From positions 29,026-93,025 of the forward strand of contig CAZLWA010000008.1 in assembly GCA_964563165.1 (NCBI GenBank): a stretch of DNA of 64,000 nt, in the 5' to 3' direction. Below are positions 34,103 through 42,968 of this stretch, piece by piece. Position 1 is the stretch's first letter. The number at the start of each line of letters is the position of its first letter. The notes under the pieces are model-generated. The model saw only the letters and a program-made list of their open reading frames with translations. It ran no database searches and was not told where the DNA came from. Made by a program: the position numbers and the translations under genes. This DNA is from CAZLWA01 sp964563165 (GTDB lineage: Bacteria > CLD3 > SB21).

Positions 34103-35651
34103 ATAACTCCTCCAGCATTTTTCGCTTATCCCGGTTGCGTTTCCATTTATACAGGCCGAGCAGCATTACGAGTATCGCCGGTAAAAATACGTTAAGCCAT
34201 TTCCATGTGCGGCGTGCGGCGGCGGAAAGTTCTTCCAGCGGCCGCAGTGTAATGTCGCGCGAACGGATCTGAATCAACTCCTTGTCCCCCGCCAGGTAAT
34301 CAACGGCATTTAAAATAAAATCCGTATTCTCCTGAATTCCGCCCGCCCTCTTGTCGTTGAAGAACTGATTGTCGGAAATGACGATCACCTGCGCGGAAGT
34401 GTTAACCGGAATGAAATTCGGTCGCGATGTGAAACGAACGCTGTCCTTAAAGAAGCTCGTAACGCTGCCTTCTGCCAAAACCGCTACGGCTTTGGACGGA
34501 AACGGAAACACGCGCATCATCGGGTTCTCAGTCGGCTGAAGTTGGTAAAAGGGCCCTTGCAATAGTCCCGTCTTATCTGACGTATACATCAGCGGTGTAA
34601 ATTGGACGCTCGCGTTCCCGCTGGGCGAGATTTCACTTACGAAGAACACACGCGCTTGCGTCATTTTTCGGGTGAGGATACTTTCTTTATTGAATTTCTG
34701 AATCAGCGGCAGCGGCGGATAATCGACGGCGCTACGGACGGTAAAAATCCCCTGCTGACTCTGCATTTGTATCTGACTGCATTTTTGATCAATGATCAAA
34801 TCCTTTCCGATGATAATGCCGATATTCTCGAGAAATGAATATACATTGGACCGGATATTCATCGCAAAGCCCTGTTGAAGAAAATCTTTCACCGATCCCT
34901 GACCAAGAAACAGTTTTCCGCCGCGCATGATAAACTGATCCAGGCGATACAATTCATCCGCTTTCACCGAATCCGACACGCCGTTCATGATGATCATCGC
35001 CACATCGTCCGGAATCTCATTGGACAAGCTGAGTGCGCGAATGTTATAGATCTGGCGTAAAAAACGGGAGAGATTCTGTGTGGTCACTTCTTCATTTTCC
35101 GTTGAGATTATTCCGACATTTTTTAAGCCGGCCGCGGAGATCTTTTTGATCGTTGATGTAATACTGTATTCAAGGCCCTGCGTGGTTTGAATGACCGGCA
35201 CGGTTTCCTTTTTATCATTATACAGGAGGACCAAACCCATGAATACATTCTTAATTTCCATTTTATCGTTTTCAATGGCCTGCAGCTGAACCGGCGGAAT
35301 ATTGTAAGTATGCGCTTGCTGCTGAGCCTTTTCATCGTGATCGGGATTGATGAATTCAAATTGAAAACGTCCGTCCGAATACGCCTGATACTCTTCCAGT
35401 AAATCCTGCAGATATCTTCGCGCATTGGCGTAGTTGCCGGGCAGGTCGCCTGAAAAATAGACTTTCGCAATCAACCGTTCCTTGAGCTTGCCGATGACTT
35501 CTTTACTGGATTCGGATAGGGAGTACATTTTGTTTTCGGTAACGTCCCATCGGTGGAATAGGTCTATGGACACCAGATTGAGAACAACGGCAATCGCACC
35601 AATAAGAAGAAAATAATTAATGAACTGATTCTTGTTGGTTATTTTTAGCAT
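34095..35651 (-). CDS. GldG-like ABC transporter periplasmic/auxiliary component
   Basis: A 518-residue membrane protein. I start at the ATG at 35651 (MLKITNKNQFINYFLLIG), preceded by GGGAG at good spacing; reading further upstream adds a non-conserved tail. TM1 (about 10-30) is followed by a large extracytoplasmic IFT52/GIFT-like domain (VTENKMYSLSESSKEVIGKL, QTTQGLEYSITSTIKKI) and a C-terminal TM (about 490-508) ending in a basic tail. GldG proteins pair with GldF to form a membrane complex of unknown substrate. Co-transcribed with the permease, ATPase and DUF4340 genes. Confidence 0.88.
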   Translation of the reverse strand: MLKITNKNQFINYFLLIGAIAVVLNLVSIDLFHRWDVTENKMYSLSESSKEVIGKLKERLIAKVYFSGDLPGNYANARRYLQDLLEEYQAYSDGRFQFEFINPDHDEKAQQQAHTYNIPPVQLQAIENDKMEIKNVFMGLVLLYNDKKETVPVIQTTQGLEYSITSTIKKISAAGLKNVGIISTENEEVTTQNLSRFLRQIYNIRALSLSNEIPDDVAMIIMNGVSDSVKADELYRLDQFIMRGGKLFLGQGSVKDFLQQGFAMNIRSNVYSFLENIGIIIGKDLIIDQKCSQIQMQSQQGIFTVRSAVDYPPLPLIQKFNKESILTRKMTQARVFFVSEISPSGNASVQFTPLMYTSDKTGLLQGPFYQLQPTENPMMRVFPFPSKAVAVLAEGSVTSFFKDSVRFTSRPNFIPVNTSAQVIVISDNQFFNDKRAGGIQENTDFILNAVDYLAGDKELIQIRSRDITLRPLEELSAAARRTWKWLNVFLPAILVMLLGLYKWKRNRDKRKMLEELYA

Positions 35652-35715
35652 CGGGTTACTCCCATTTTTACAATCTCGTGCTTCCCTGCGCATGCACCGG
35701 AACACCGTGCAGAAC

Positions 35716-36429
35716 CTACTTCCATTTCCTCATTTCCATTATCCTGGTACTGAGCAATAAGAAGAAAACGATAACCGAGGTGAAATAGACGATGTTTCGC
35801 GAATCAATAACCCCGCGGGAAATGTTTTCTAAATGATAGTCAATGCTGATGAATTGGAATACGGAAGCCATGAACGTAGGCATAAAAATCAAAACTTTTT
35901 CCAGGATAAATAAGATAAAAATGATCAAAAAACTGATGAGAAATGCCGTAACCTGATTCTGCGTGATCGCGCTGCCGAATACGCCGACGGCCGCATACAC
36001 TGCACCAACCAGCAGCAGTCCGGCATATCCGGACAACAGGGCGCCGGTGTCAATATTTTTTCCGACCATCAGGAGAGTAAAGAAATGTATAAACGAAAAT
36101 AGCAATGCGATGGCGATGATGGTCAGCGCTGCCAGAAATTTTCCCACAACAATTTGCCCGTCCGTCAGCGGCAGCGTTGTCAGAAATTCCATCGTTCCTG
36201 CATTGCGCTCCCGCGCGATAAGCCCCATCGTGATCGCCGGCACAAAGAAAATGTACACCAGCGGGATGATATCAAATAACGTCCGCAAGTCAGACTGGTT
36301 GGTGAGGAAAAACGTGTTGCTGAAAAACCAGGCCGAGATCAACGTGAAAACAACCAGCACGATGTAAGCGACCGGGCTGTTAAAAGAAGATGCCATTTCC
36401 TTCCTGTAAATGATCTTGATATTATCCAT
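35716..36429 (-). CDS. GldF-like ABC-2 permease
   Basis: A 237-residue six-helix permease. The ATG at 36429 (MDNIKIIYRKEMASSFNSPV) is chosen because KEM..FNSPVAYI is the usual start of GldF and related ABC-2 permeases; it overlaps the end of the ATPase gene by 8 nt. ITMGLIARERNAGTMEFLTT is the typical conserved segment between helices 2 and 3. With the neighbouring ATPase and GldG-like protein it forms an ABC exporter or mechanotransmission complex. The substrate is unknown; such genes occur in gliding and non-gliding bacteria. Confidence 0.9.
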   Translation of the reverse strand: MDNIKIIYRKEMASSFNSPVAYIVLVVFTLISAWFFSNTFFLTNQSDLRTLFDIIPLVYIFFVPAITMGLIARERNAGTMEFLTTLPLTDGQIVVGKFLAALTIIAIALLFSFIHFFTLLMVGKNIDTGALLSGYAGLLLVGAVYAAVGVFGSAITQNQVTAFLISFLIIFILFILEKVLIFMPTFMASVFQFISIDYHLENISRGVIDSRNIVYFTSVIVFFLLLSTRIMEMRKWK

Positions 36430-37369
36430 GAAGGCTGTCCCCTTCCAAAGTGAGTTTACGGAATACTTCCTCAAGACTGATTTTCTGCCGGCTCATTTCC
36501 AGAATCGTCCACTTATTCTTAACCGCGTAGTCATAAATTTCTTTTCGCGGATCCACGGCATTGGGATACTCGAGGACGGCTGAAACCGATCCGTCGTTCA
36601 ATGCGATCTTTGACACATGAACATTGTGAATATCGGCCTGGATCTTTCTAATCGACGCTTCCGCGGCGTTTTGCAGTTCCAGCGTTAGGACGGTCTTGCC
36701 TTTAAAGCTGTTCATCAATTCCTCGGTCGTTCCGTTGGCGACGATTTGTCCTTTATTGATAATGACCATACGGTCCGCGGTGGCTTGAATCTCCTGCAGG
36801 ATGTGGCTCGACATGATGAGCGTTTTTTTCTTTCCGAGATTCTTAATGAGCTCACGGATTTCCACGATTTGATTAGGATCCAGTCCGCTGGAGGGTTCGT
36901 CCAGGATCAATATTTTCGGATCGTGAAAAATGGCCTGAGCCAGACCGACGCGCTGACGGTAGCCTTTGGATAGCTCGGATATATATTTGTGCATCACGCC
37001 GCGCAGTCCGCACACTTCGATGACCTCGGTCAAACGGGATTTGAATTTTGCGGGATTTAATTTTCTGGCTTCCGAAACAAATTTTAGAAAATCATAAACG
37101 GTCATTTCCTGATACAGCGGATTCAATTCCGGCAGGTAACCGATCAGCTTCCTGATCTCCAGTGAGTGGTCCAGGACATTGAGATCATCGACAAACACAT
37201 TCCCGGACGTCGGCGCAAGAAACGAGGTGATAATTTTTAATGTCGTCGACTTCCCCGCCCCGTTGGGACCGAGAAACCCGAGAATTTCGCCGTCCTTGAT
37301 CTCAAAATTGATGCCGCTGACCGCGCGCACGCTGCCGTAATCCTTCGTAAGATTTTCAACTCGAATCAT
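36422..37369 (-). CDS. GldA-like ABC transporter ATPase
   Basis: A 315-residue ATPase with Walker A GPNGAGKST (34-42), signature LSKGYRQRVGLAQAIFHDPK and Walker B ILILDEPSSGLDP, followed by the extended C-terminal domain usual in NatA/GldA-type proteins. The first gene of a four-gene operon (ATPase, permease, GldG-like, DUF4340) behind a near-consensus promoter at 37464-37492. The names GldA/F/G are used for similarity; the remaining gliding genes are not in the window. Confidence 0.93.
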   Translation of the reverse strand: MIRVENLTKDYGSVRAVSGINFEIKDGEILGFLGPNGAGKSTTLKIITSFLAPTSGNVFVDDLNVLDHSLEIRKLIGYLPELNPLYQEMTVYDFLKFVSEARKLNPAKFKSRLTEVIEVCGLRGVMHKYISELSKGYRQRVGLAQAIFHDPKILILDEPSSGLDPNQIVEIRELIKNLGKKKTLIMSSHILQEIQATADRMVIINKGQIVANGTTEELMNSFKGKTVLTLELQNAAEASIRKIQADIHNVHVSKIALNDGSVSAVLEYPNAVDPRKEIYDYAVKNKWTILEMSRQKISLEEVFRKLTLEGDSLHG

Positions 37370-37463
37370 GCGTGAACTCCTTGGTATCGCGATTGGTCAA
37401 TGGCCTGAAGCAGAAGATGCAGACAATGACTCCCCTTATGATCGCGGATATTTAAGCGGGCTA

Positions 37464-37492
37464 ATAATAGAAAACGAAATTAAAAATGTCAA
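37464..37492 (-). promoter_or_regulatory. Near-consensus sigma70 promoter of the Gld-like operon
   Basis: On the minus strand TTGACA (37492-37487), 17 bp, TATTAT (37469-37464). It is the closest match to the E. coli consensus in the window and would give a leader of about 85 nt before the ATPase gene. Confidence 0.75.
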
Positions 37493-37501
37493 GAGACAAT
37501 A

Positions 37502-38575
37502 TTATCGGACCGATTGAGAGAAAGGTGCCGTTCGAGCAAACCAATTCTCGATCTTTGTCCGAGAGGACAGCTTGAGAGAACAGACACATCTCTGACAAAT
37601 GGGATTGTTTTCAATATCCAAATCTTTCCTAAACTGAACGGCCCCGCTTGAGTTTAGAATGTTAGAAAGATTTTCTTCGAAAATGTTTCCATACGACGCA
37701 TGAAAAAAACATGGTCTTACGTGTCCGTCGGTTTCTACCACAGCCGAGACCCACGGTGCGTTACACGGCGGGCTGTTGTGCCTTCCGCCATCGTGCCATG
37801 CCGCATAATAGTCGTAGATGCGCAGCAGTTTATCGGGCGTTTCGGCGATAAATTTCGAATCAAAATCTCTCTTGTAATTTGCGGATATCGTTTTTAGAAT
37901 AGTTTTCAAATTTCTTAACTCTTCGATCGATAGCATGATGTTATTTTTCTGCTCGGCGTCAAATGATCCGCGATGATTGAAGGCATGGGTTGAGATATCG
38001 GCCGCCAGGAAACTAATTTGGTCGAAACCGATTTCATGCGCCGCGTCAATGATAGTTGGCCAATCGGTAAAATTCATTTTTTGAATGACACACCGACCGG
38101 CTATTCGAAAATCTTTTTCCAGTTTCTTGACACTCTGAACGCCCTTCTTTATTTTATCAAAACCACCCGGAATTCCCCTGACAGCATCGTGAATCTCTTT
38201 CGATCCATCTAATGAGACGATGACTTCATCGGTAAACCTGATAATCTGTTCGGCGAAGCGGTCCAGCAATAAACCGCTCGACAGAACGGTTATTTTAATG
38301 TTGTTGTCTTTAAGCAGTTTGCAGAAGTCAAACAATCTGGGATGCATTAATGCCTCTCCGCCGGACATAACGACCCGCCTCGTTTTCAGGATTTTTAAGT
38401 TTACCAGAAGTTTTTTGACGGTAGTCTCATCCCATTCCTGCTTGTGCCCGTTATTTTTCCAAATATCGCACATCATGCATCGGCAATTGCAGGCACTGTG
38501 CGGCATGAGTATAACAATGGGAAGGGATCGGAGCCGGTTTCCGGGGGAGTTTAGTATGTGCCTGACAATGTTCAT
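37502..38575 (-). CDS. Radical SAM protein with SPASM-like C-terminus
   Basis: A 357-residue enzyme. I choose the ATG at 38575 (MNIVRHILNSPGNRLRSLPI), 8 nt after the stop of the glycosyltransferase gene; reading upstream would run over that gene. The [4Fe-4S] SAM-cluster motif is CNCRCMMC (C29, C33, C36 as Cx3Cx2C). SGGEALMHPRL is the GGE motif that binds the SAM amino group. A C-terminal cysteine group (PCNAPW, RPCFFH, NPICQRCVC) resembles SPASM/twitch auxiliary clusters. The reaction is unknown; it could modify a sugar, lipid head group or peptide. Last gene of the 14-kb biosynthetic operon. Confidence 0.9.
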   Translation of the reverse strand: MNIVRHILNSPGNRLRSLPIVILMPHSACNCRCMMCDIWKNNGHKQEWDETTVKKLLVNLKILKTRRVVMSGGEALMHPRLFDFCKLLKDNNIKITVLSSGLLLDRFAEQIIRFTDEVIVSLDGSKEIHDAVRGIPGGFDKIKKGVQSVKKLEKDFRIAGRCVIQKMNFTDWPTIIDAAHEIGFDQISFLAADISTHAFNHRGSFDAEQKNNIMLSIEELRNLKTILKTISANYKRDFDSKFIAETPDKLLRIYDYYAAWHDGGRHNSPPCNAPWVSAVVETDGHVRPCFFHASYGNIFEENLSNILNSSGAVQFRKDLDIENNPICQRCVCSLKLSSRTKIENWFARTAPFSQSVR

Positions 38576-38583
38576 ACTCAATT

Positions 38584-39627
38584 TTAAAATACAGGATTGA
38601 TTTGGGTTTTTGGTCCCGTTTTCCGGGCCAAAGAATACGGATTTCTTCCGGTAACTATTAACTGAAGGGCTTTCCGAGTAGCTCTTGCTTTGCGCCATTC
38701 CCCGTTTTTTATTTGAGCGATCCAGTTTCCGATCAGAGACCATACGAAAAAGAAGAGATGAATCCGGTTAAAGTGCCCGGACGTAACGAGAAAATATCCT
38801 AAAGAGATCACCCGGCGAAAGTAGGATAATTCCTCCGGAATTCTATTGTCCGGGATCCGGTGATGATAGGCCCTGGCATCGGCAACTATGTGGAGAGGAT
38901 TTGGAAAATTTATGGTAACTCCGTAGTTATCTCCGATTCCAAATTGATCCAGCACCTCATCAAAAGTAAATTCTAACAGCCATTGCCTTCTGACAATGGC
39001 CGCTCCAAGACTGTAAACCGTCACTTCGATAGCGTCCCCGCTAAACCTCGTATTAATCGGCCAGCCGGCCAATGACAAGCTGTTACCGCGTTTTCGATAA
39101 AATTCCAAAATTGGCTGAACAAACATCTTGTTAAAGTTCCGCGCCTGCCATTGATCCAACTCACACCATAAGGGCCACTGAAATATAAAATGCCACAGCA
39201 GTGACCAGGCCGAAGGGGTTGGATAAGCATATTGCCATTCGCCGATATCATTTTTTTCCATGAAATACCCCGAAGCCGCACCCACCTTGCTATTTCGAGA
39301 CACATAATCCATGACCGATTGAACGTAAGTCTGCGGGAGTTGTACATCATCGTCGCATAAAAAAATCCAATCTGATTTTGCCGCTTGAATTCCGATATTT
39401 CTTTGCAAACACACCGACGACGCCGAAAAGAGATGCGTGACCGGCACACCCTTGCACCAGTCTTCAACCTGTGACTTGTCACCGGTTGCCTCGCTTCCAT
39501 CGACAATAATAATTTCTGACAACGGGAACGTTTGCTTCTGCAGGGATTTCAACAATCGTTTGAGACTGTCCATGCGATTATACGTTGGAATAACCGCGCT
39601 GACATTCAAGCTTCTATCATGGTCCAT
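38584..39627 (-). CDS. Family 2 glycosyltransferase
   Basis: A 347-residue GT-A transferase. Residues SAVIPTYNRMDSLKRLLKSL open the nucleotide-binding fold and FLCDDDVQLP supplies the DxD-type metal site. The C-terminal part (FRRVISLGYFLVTSG, VWSLIGNWIAQI) is hydrophobic and may be membrane-associated. I place the start at the ATG at 39627, which overlaps the amidohydrolase gene by 22 nt; further upstream sequence in this frame overlaps that gene too deeply. It would transfer an activated sugar onto a growing glycoconjugate. Confidence 0.9.
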   Translation of the reverse strand: MDHDRSLNVSAVIPTYNRMDSLKRLLKSLQKQTFPLSEIIIVDGSEATGDKSQVEDWCKGVPVTHLFSASSVCLQRNIGIQAAKSDWIFLCDDDVQLPQTYVQSVMDYVSRNSKVGAASGYFMEKNDIGEWQYAYPTPSAWSLLWHFIFQWPLWCELDQWQARNFNKMFVQPILEFYRKRGNSLSLAGWPINTRFSGDAIEVTVYSLGAAIVRRQWLLEFTFDEVLDQFGIGDNYGVTINFPNPLHIVADARAYHHRIPDNRIPEELSYFRRVISLGYFLVTSGHFNRIHLFFFVWSLIGNWIAQIKNGEWRKARATRKALQLIVTGRNPYSLARKTGPKTQINPVF

Positions 39628-40787
39628 AATGGATTCTGTTGCAGATAATTTTTCGGAACGATTGACCGAATTCTTTCCATGAGGGTCTTCACATCCAGTG
39701 AAATCCACTTAGCAACTTTATTGACCCGCATATTTGAAACCAATCCGATCTGAGGACATATCTCCGAATCCACGACTCGTGGCGAGCCTTCGTGAAGAAG
39801 GAGCTTCATATCACAAGAAGAGGATGCGACAAGGTTCTCCCACCAGTTGGCATGCCGGATGGGTAAAATAAGAAGATCTGCGGCCGTGTCGAGCTTAATC
39901 AAACCGGAATAATCACTCAATTTGAAAATGTCGACCGCATTGGAAGAAGCCATTTGGAAAATTTCTTTCGGCGATGCCAGACCGGTTCGGTGCGCCGCGT
40001 GCATTTCCTCCCACAGTGTAGGTGACCCGCTTGCCGTTGAATCCGTACCGAGCGCGACTTTCAAGCGGGATTTGAGCTTAGCCATTGGCGCGGTTCGTTT
40101 GAACAAAAACAGATTGGATGAAGGACACCACACGAGCGATACTCTTCGCAATGCCAATTTCTCTATTTGAGTTTCCGACAGGGCCACGCCGTGAACCAAG
40201 ACCGTATTGGCATTCAAAATCCCCATGGCATCCAGTTGATCAATTTCTGAAAAGGTTTTCTCATCGAAGCCCTCGGCCGCGTGAAAAACGAACGGATAGC
40301 CATTTTTAAATAGTTTACGGCTTACTTTTTTGTCCATATAAAGAGAGTGCGCCCAGGTGATGCGTTTGACAATTCTGATCGGAAAATGTTTTTTGTCGAA
40401 AAGAGCGTGATAGGAATTATGATGAACAGCCACGGAGACGCCTGAGATCAGATTTTTAACCGCGCTCCACCACAAACAAACCTCTAAAGGCACTTTCTGT
40501 AACGCTTTAATAACGGCAGCATCCTGTGAGTGAATATCCAAAGCCCAATCCAGACTGCTGGCATACGGCGGTCTGCCCAGCCGCGGAAACAGATTCAATT
40601 CAAAATGATCATGCGCATTGACCAAGGCCGGATAGAGATAATGTCCATCAAAATCAATTGAAACTTCTTTTTGATTCAAACAGAACTGTTTTCCGATTCC
40701 GGCAATGCGCCCATTCCTGATTCGAATGTCACCGTAATTTTCTATATCATGATTCACCCATCGCAGATTTTTTAATAATAGATTCAT
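39606..40787 (-). CDS. Amidohydrolase-superfamily metal-dependent hydrolase
   Basis: A 393-residue (beta/alpha)8 hydrolase of the ATZ/TRZ or guanine-deaminase-like branch. Metal ligands are H59 and H61 (NAHDHFE), a later H in FVFHAAEG, H in VLVHGVAL and D in LGTDSTASGSP, the order expected for a mononuclear deaminase. No signal peptide. In a sugar/lipid operon its likely role is to deaminate or deacylate a pathway intermediate, but the substrate is unknown. It is 4 bp downstream of the methyltransferase gene. Confidence 0.88.
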   Translation of the reverse strand: MNLLLKNLRWVNHDIENYGDIRIRNGRIAGIGKQFCLNQKEVSIDFDGHYLYPALVNAHDHFELNLFPRLGRPPYASSLDWALDIHSQDAAVIKALQKVPLEVCLWWSAVKNLISGVSVAVHHNSYHALFDKKHFPIRIVKRITWAHSLYMDKKVSRKLFKNGYPFVFHAAEGFDEKTFSEIDQLDAMGILNANTVLVHGVALSETQIEKLALRRVSLVWCPSSNLFLFKRTAPMAKLKSRLKVALGTDSTASGSPTLWEEMHAAHRTGLASPKEIFQMASSNAVDIFKLSDYSGLIKLDTAADLLILPIRHANWWENLVASSSCDMKLLLHEGSPRVVDSEICPQIGLVSNMRVNKVAKWISLDVKTLMERIRSIVPKNYLQQNPLWTMIEA

Positions 40788-40791
40788 CCGC

Positions 40792-41463
40792 TCATAATTT
40801 TTTAATTTTCATGGCAAAGACCAACGGAACTTCTTTATACAACCGCTCAATAAAACCGTCTAAGACAAGTTTATTTTCCGATAAGCATGTAATATACGAT
40901 TCAAAAAAATGAACTGAATGAGCGATTTCGAAAAGCCGCCGGGTAACCGGGTCACGAAAAGTCCTTTTGGCTCCCAGCAAAGTGCCAAACGGATGAAAAT
41001 CGGAGATCAAAATATTTCCATCCGCTCTAAGGACGCGGGCCATTTCACCGATCGCCGGTCCGATCTCAGGAAGATGAGCCATGACGAGCGAACAAACAAT
41101 GAGATCAAAACTGTGATCCGAAAATGGCAGATATTCAGCGTCCGCCCGGATAAAGCTAAATCCCTTACCGGCAGCCAGCGTATGGGCTTTTGCGATCATC
41201 GCTAAACTGAGATCCATTCCGATGACTTTTTGCGGATGTTGCTTGAGCACCTCACGTCCAAAATATCCTGTCCCGCATCCGATATCAAGCACGCACGCAT
41301 GAGTGACATTGGGCATCAATTTATTCAAGGATTCGATACTTAGGGTACGCACCGGATTTTTTTCATCGTCATAATGGCTCGACCACAAGTCATATCCCTC
41401 TCTGGCATTCACCAGAGTCGGCGCATCGGCAATAAGATTTTTAAATTTCTTTATCATGGACAA
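40792..41463 (-). CDS. Class I SAM-dependent methyltransferase
   Basis: A 223-residue methyltransferase. Motif I VLDIGCGTGYFG (about 58-69), an acidic end of strand 2 (GMDLS), RADAEYLPFSD and the post-I segment FDLIVCSLVMAHLPE match UbiE/BioC-like enzymes. An alternative ATG lies two codons inside. The acceptor is unknown; the context suggests a sugar or lipid intermediate. It follows the B12-type radical SAM gene by 2 bp. Confidence 0.93.
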   Translation of the reverse strand: MSMIKKFKNLIADAPTLVNAREGYDLWSSHYDDEKNPVRTLSIESLNKLMPNVTHACVLDIGCGTGYFGREVLKQHPQKVIGMDLSLAMIAKAHTLAAGKGFSFIRADAEYLPFSDHSFDLIVCSLVMAHLPEIGPAIGEMARVLRADGNILISDFHPFGTLLGAKRTFRDPVTRRLFEIAHSVHFFESYITCLSENKLVLDGFIERLYKEVPLVFAMKIKKL

Positions 41464-41465
41464 AT

Positions 41466-42968
41466 TTACAAACCCTCAATTTCGGGCCTCCGGTATTTCA
41501 GCCAGTACTTTTGTAAAACTTTTAATTCGTAAGGCAAAGCAAAAACATTAAGTTTGTATCTAAGACCGGATAGTGCTTTCATCATGCGCCTCTGTAATCC
41601 CGTGAGTTTGTAATCGGTCAATGTGGGATATCGGGCATTCACGATCGTTTCAAATTCATGGATCTTTCGTACCATCGCAGGTTTTAACCAAGGGGTCAGC
41701 GGATTTCGATGATGATCAAATGTGAGCCATTGCGGGTCCAACCAATCATCCAGATGTTTTGGATAGGAAAACCCCTCCCTCAGTGCCTGGCGAAACAGCT
41801 CAGACCCTTCTGTGGGCACCGGGCTGTAGATATAGATGATAACTTCGGTATCGGAATTGATTGATTTTATTTCTTTGATAAATCGAATATCGGCATCGAT
41901 CTGATCCCATACTTCACGTTCAGTGGGAGCAGGAAAGCCGAGTACAAATGAATATTCCGGAACGATCCCGAATTTCCTGATTCGACAGGCAAAAGCCCTG
42001 ATCTTTTCTCCGGATTGGCTGCCGCCCTTGTCCATCTTCTTTAAAAGCGCATCATTACCGCTTTCCGCGCCGAAAAAGATCATCCGGCAGCCGGAATCCG
42101 CTATGCGCTGTAAGGACTCATCTGAATATTTATCCATCGTGTCAATGCGGCCTTCTGCCCACCAATTCATGTTCTCATTTTTGATCAATTTTGCAAATTC
42201 AACGCTCCGTTTTTCAGATACAAAAAAATTATTATCATGAAAATTAAATGCGTTGATGCCATACTTGTTTCTTAGAAATTTCAGATCGCGCGTAACCCGC
42301 TCAGCGGATTTTCCTTTCCAGCCTGCCTCAAATATAGGCACCACTCCGCAAAACGAGCAGGTAAACGGGCAACCGATGCTCGAATGGTACGCGGCAGTCC
42401 TTGTTCCTAAAAATGTTTTTCCCAAATATCCTTCGATCGAGTAAAATCTATTGAGGGTATCATACGGAAGATCCGGCAATTGATCCTGATCCGTCAAAGC
42501 GCCTTTCGGAGTTCGTGTAATTTCTCCGTTCCTTTCAAAAACCAGATTCTCAATTTGATCATAAGGAGAATTGTTTTCCAAGGCTTTTAGAAGGGATGGA
42601 AAGGCATGATCGCCGGGGCCGTTAACCACCCAATCAACATAACCGGACCGGGCTACCACGTCATGCTGATTGGAGGCAAAATATCCGCCCCAAATAATTT
42701 TTACCTGCGGATATGATTTTCGAACTTCTCTGCTGAACGGGATTGCCTGCCTGGTCTGCGGACCCGGCATGACTGTCAAACAAAAATATCCGAACTCCCC
42801 TGACTCGAGATATTGCTTGATGGTGGTTAAAGGATCCGGCTCGCGATTACCATCCACCACCACGTATTCGAATTTGTTTTCAATGGAAGCCGCGATTTGT
42901 AAAATCGCATTTGGGATAATTTTCGCGTATTCAGCCGCCCGCGGATTAAATAGAATGATTTTTTTCAT
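41466..42968 (-). CDS. B12-binding-type radical SAM protein
   Basis: A 500-residue enzyme. The N-terminal 150 residues form a cobalamin-binding-like Rossmann domain (LFNPRAAEYAKIIPNAILQI and IIWGGYFASNQ), without the DxHxxG histidine of base-off binders, as is common in this class. The radical SAM core has C200, C204 and C207 (CPFTCSFC) and a later FFGAESGND. The C-terminal helical extension (YPTLTDYKLTGLQRRMMKAL) is typical of the HpnP/HpnR-like group. Such enzymes methylate or rearrange unactivated carbons. It overlaps the GT4 gene by 4 nt. Confidence 0.92.
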   Translation of the reverse strand: MKKIILFNPRAAEYAKIIPNAILQIAASIENKFEYVVVDGNREPDPLTTIKQYLESGEFGYFCLTVMPGPQTRQAIPFSREVRKSYPQVKIIWGGYFASNQHDVVARSGYVDWVVNGPGDHAFPSLLKALENNSPYDQIENLVFERNGEITRTPKGALTDQDQLPDLPYDTLNRFYSIEGYLGKTFLGTRTAAYHSSIGCPFTCSFCGVVPIFEAGWKGKSAERVTRDLKFLRNKYGINAFNFHDNNFFVSEKRSVEFAKLIKNENMNWWAEGRIDTMDKYSDESLQRIADSGCRMIFFGAESGNDALLKKMDKGGSQSGEKIRAFACRIRKFGIVPEYSFVLGFPAPTEREVWDQIDADIRFIKEIKSINSDTEVIIYIYSPVPTEGSELFRQALREGFSYPKHLDDWLDPQWLTFDHHRNPLTPWLKPAMVRKIHEFETIVNARYPTLTDYKLTGLQRRMMKALSGLRYKLNVFALPYELKVLQKYWLKYRRPEIEGL

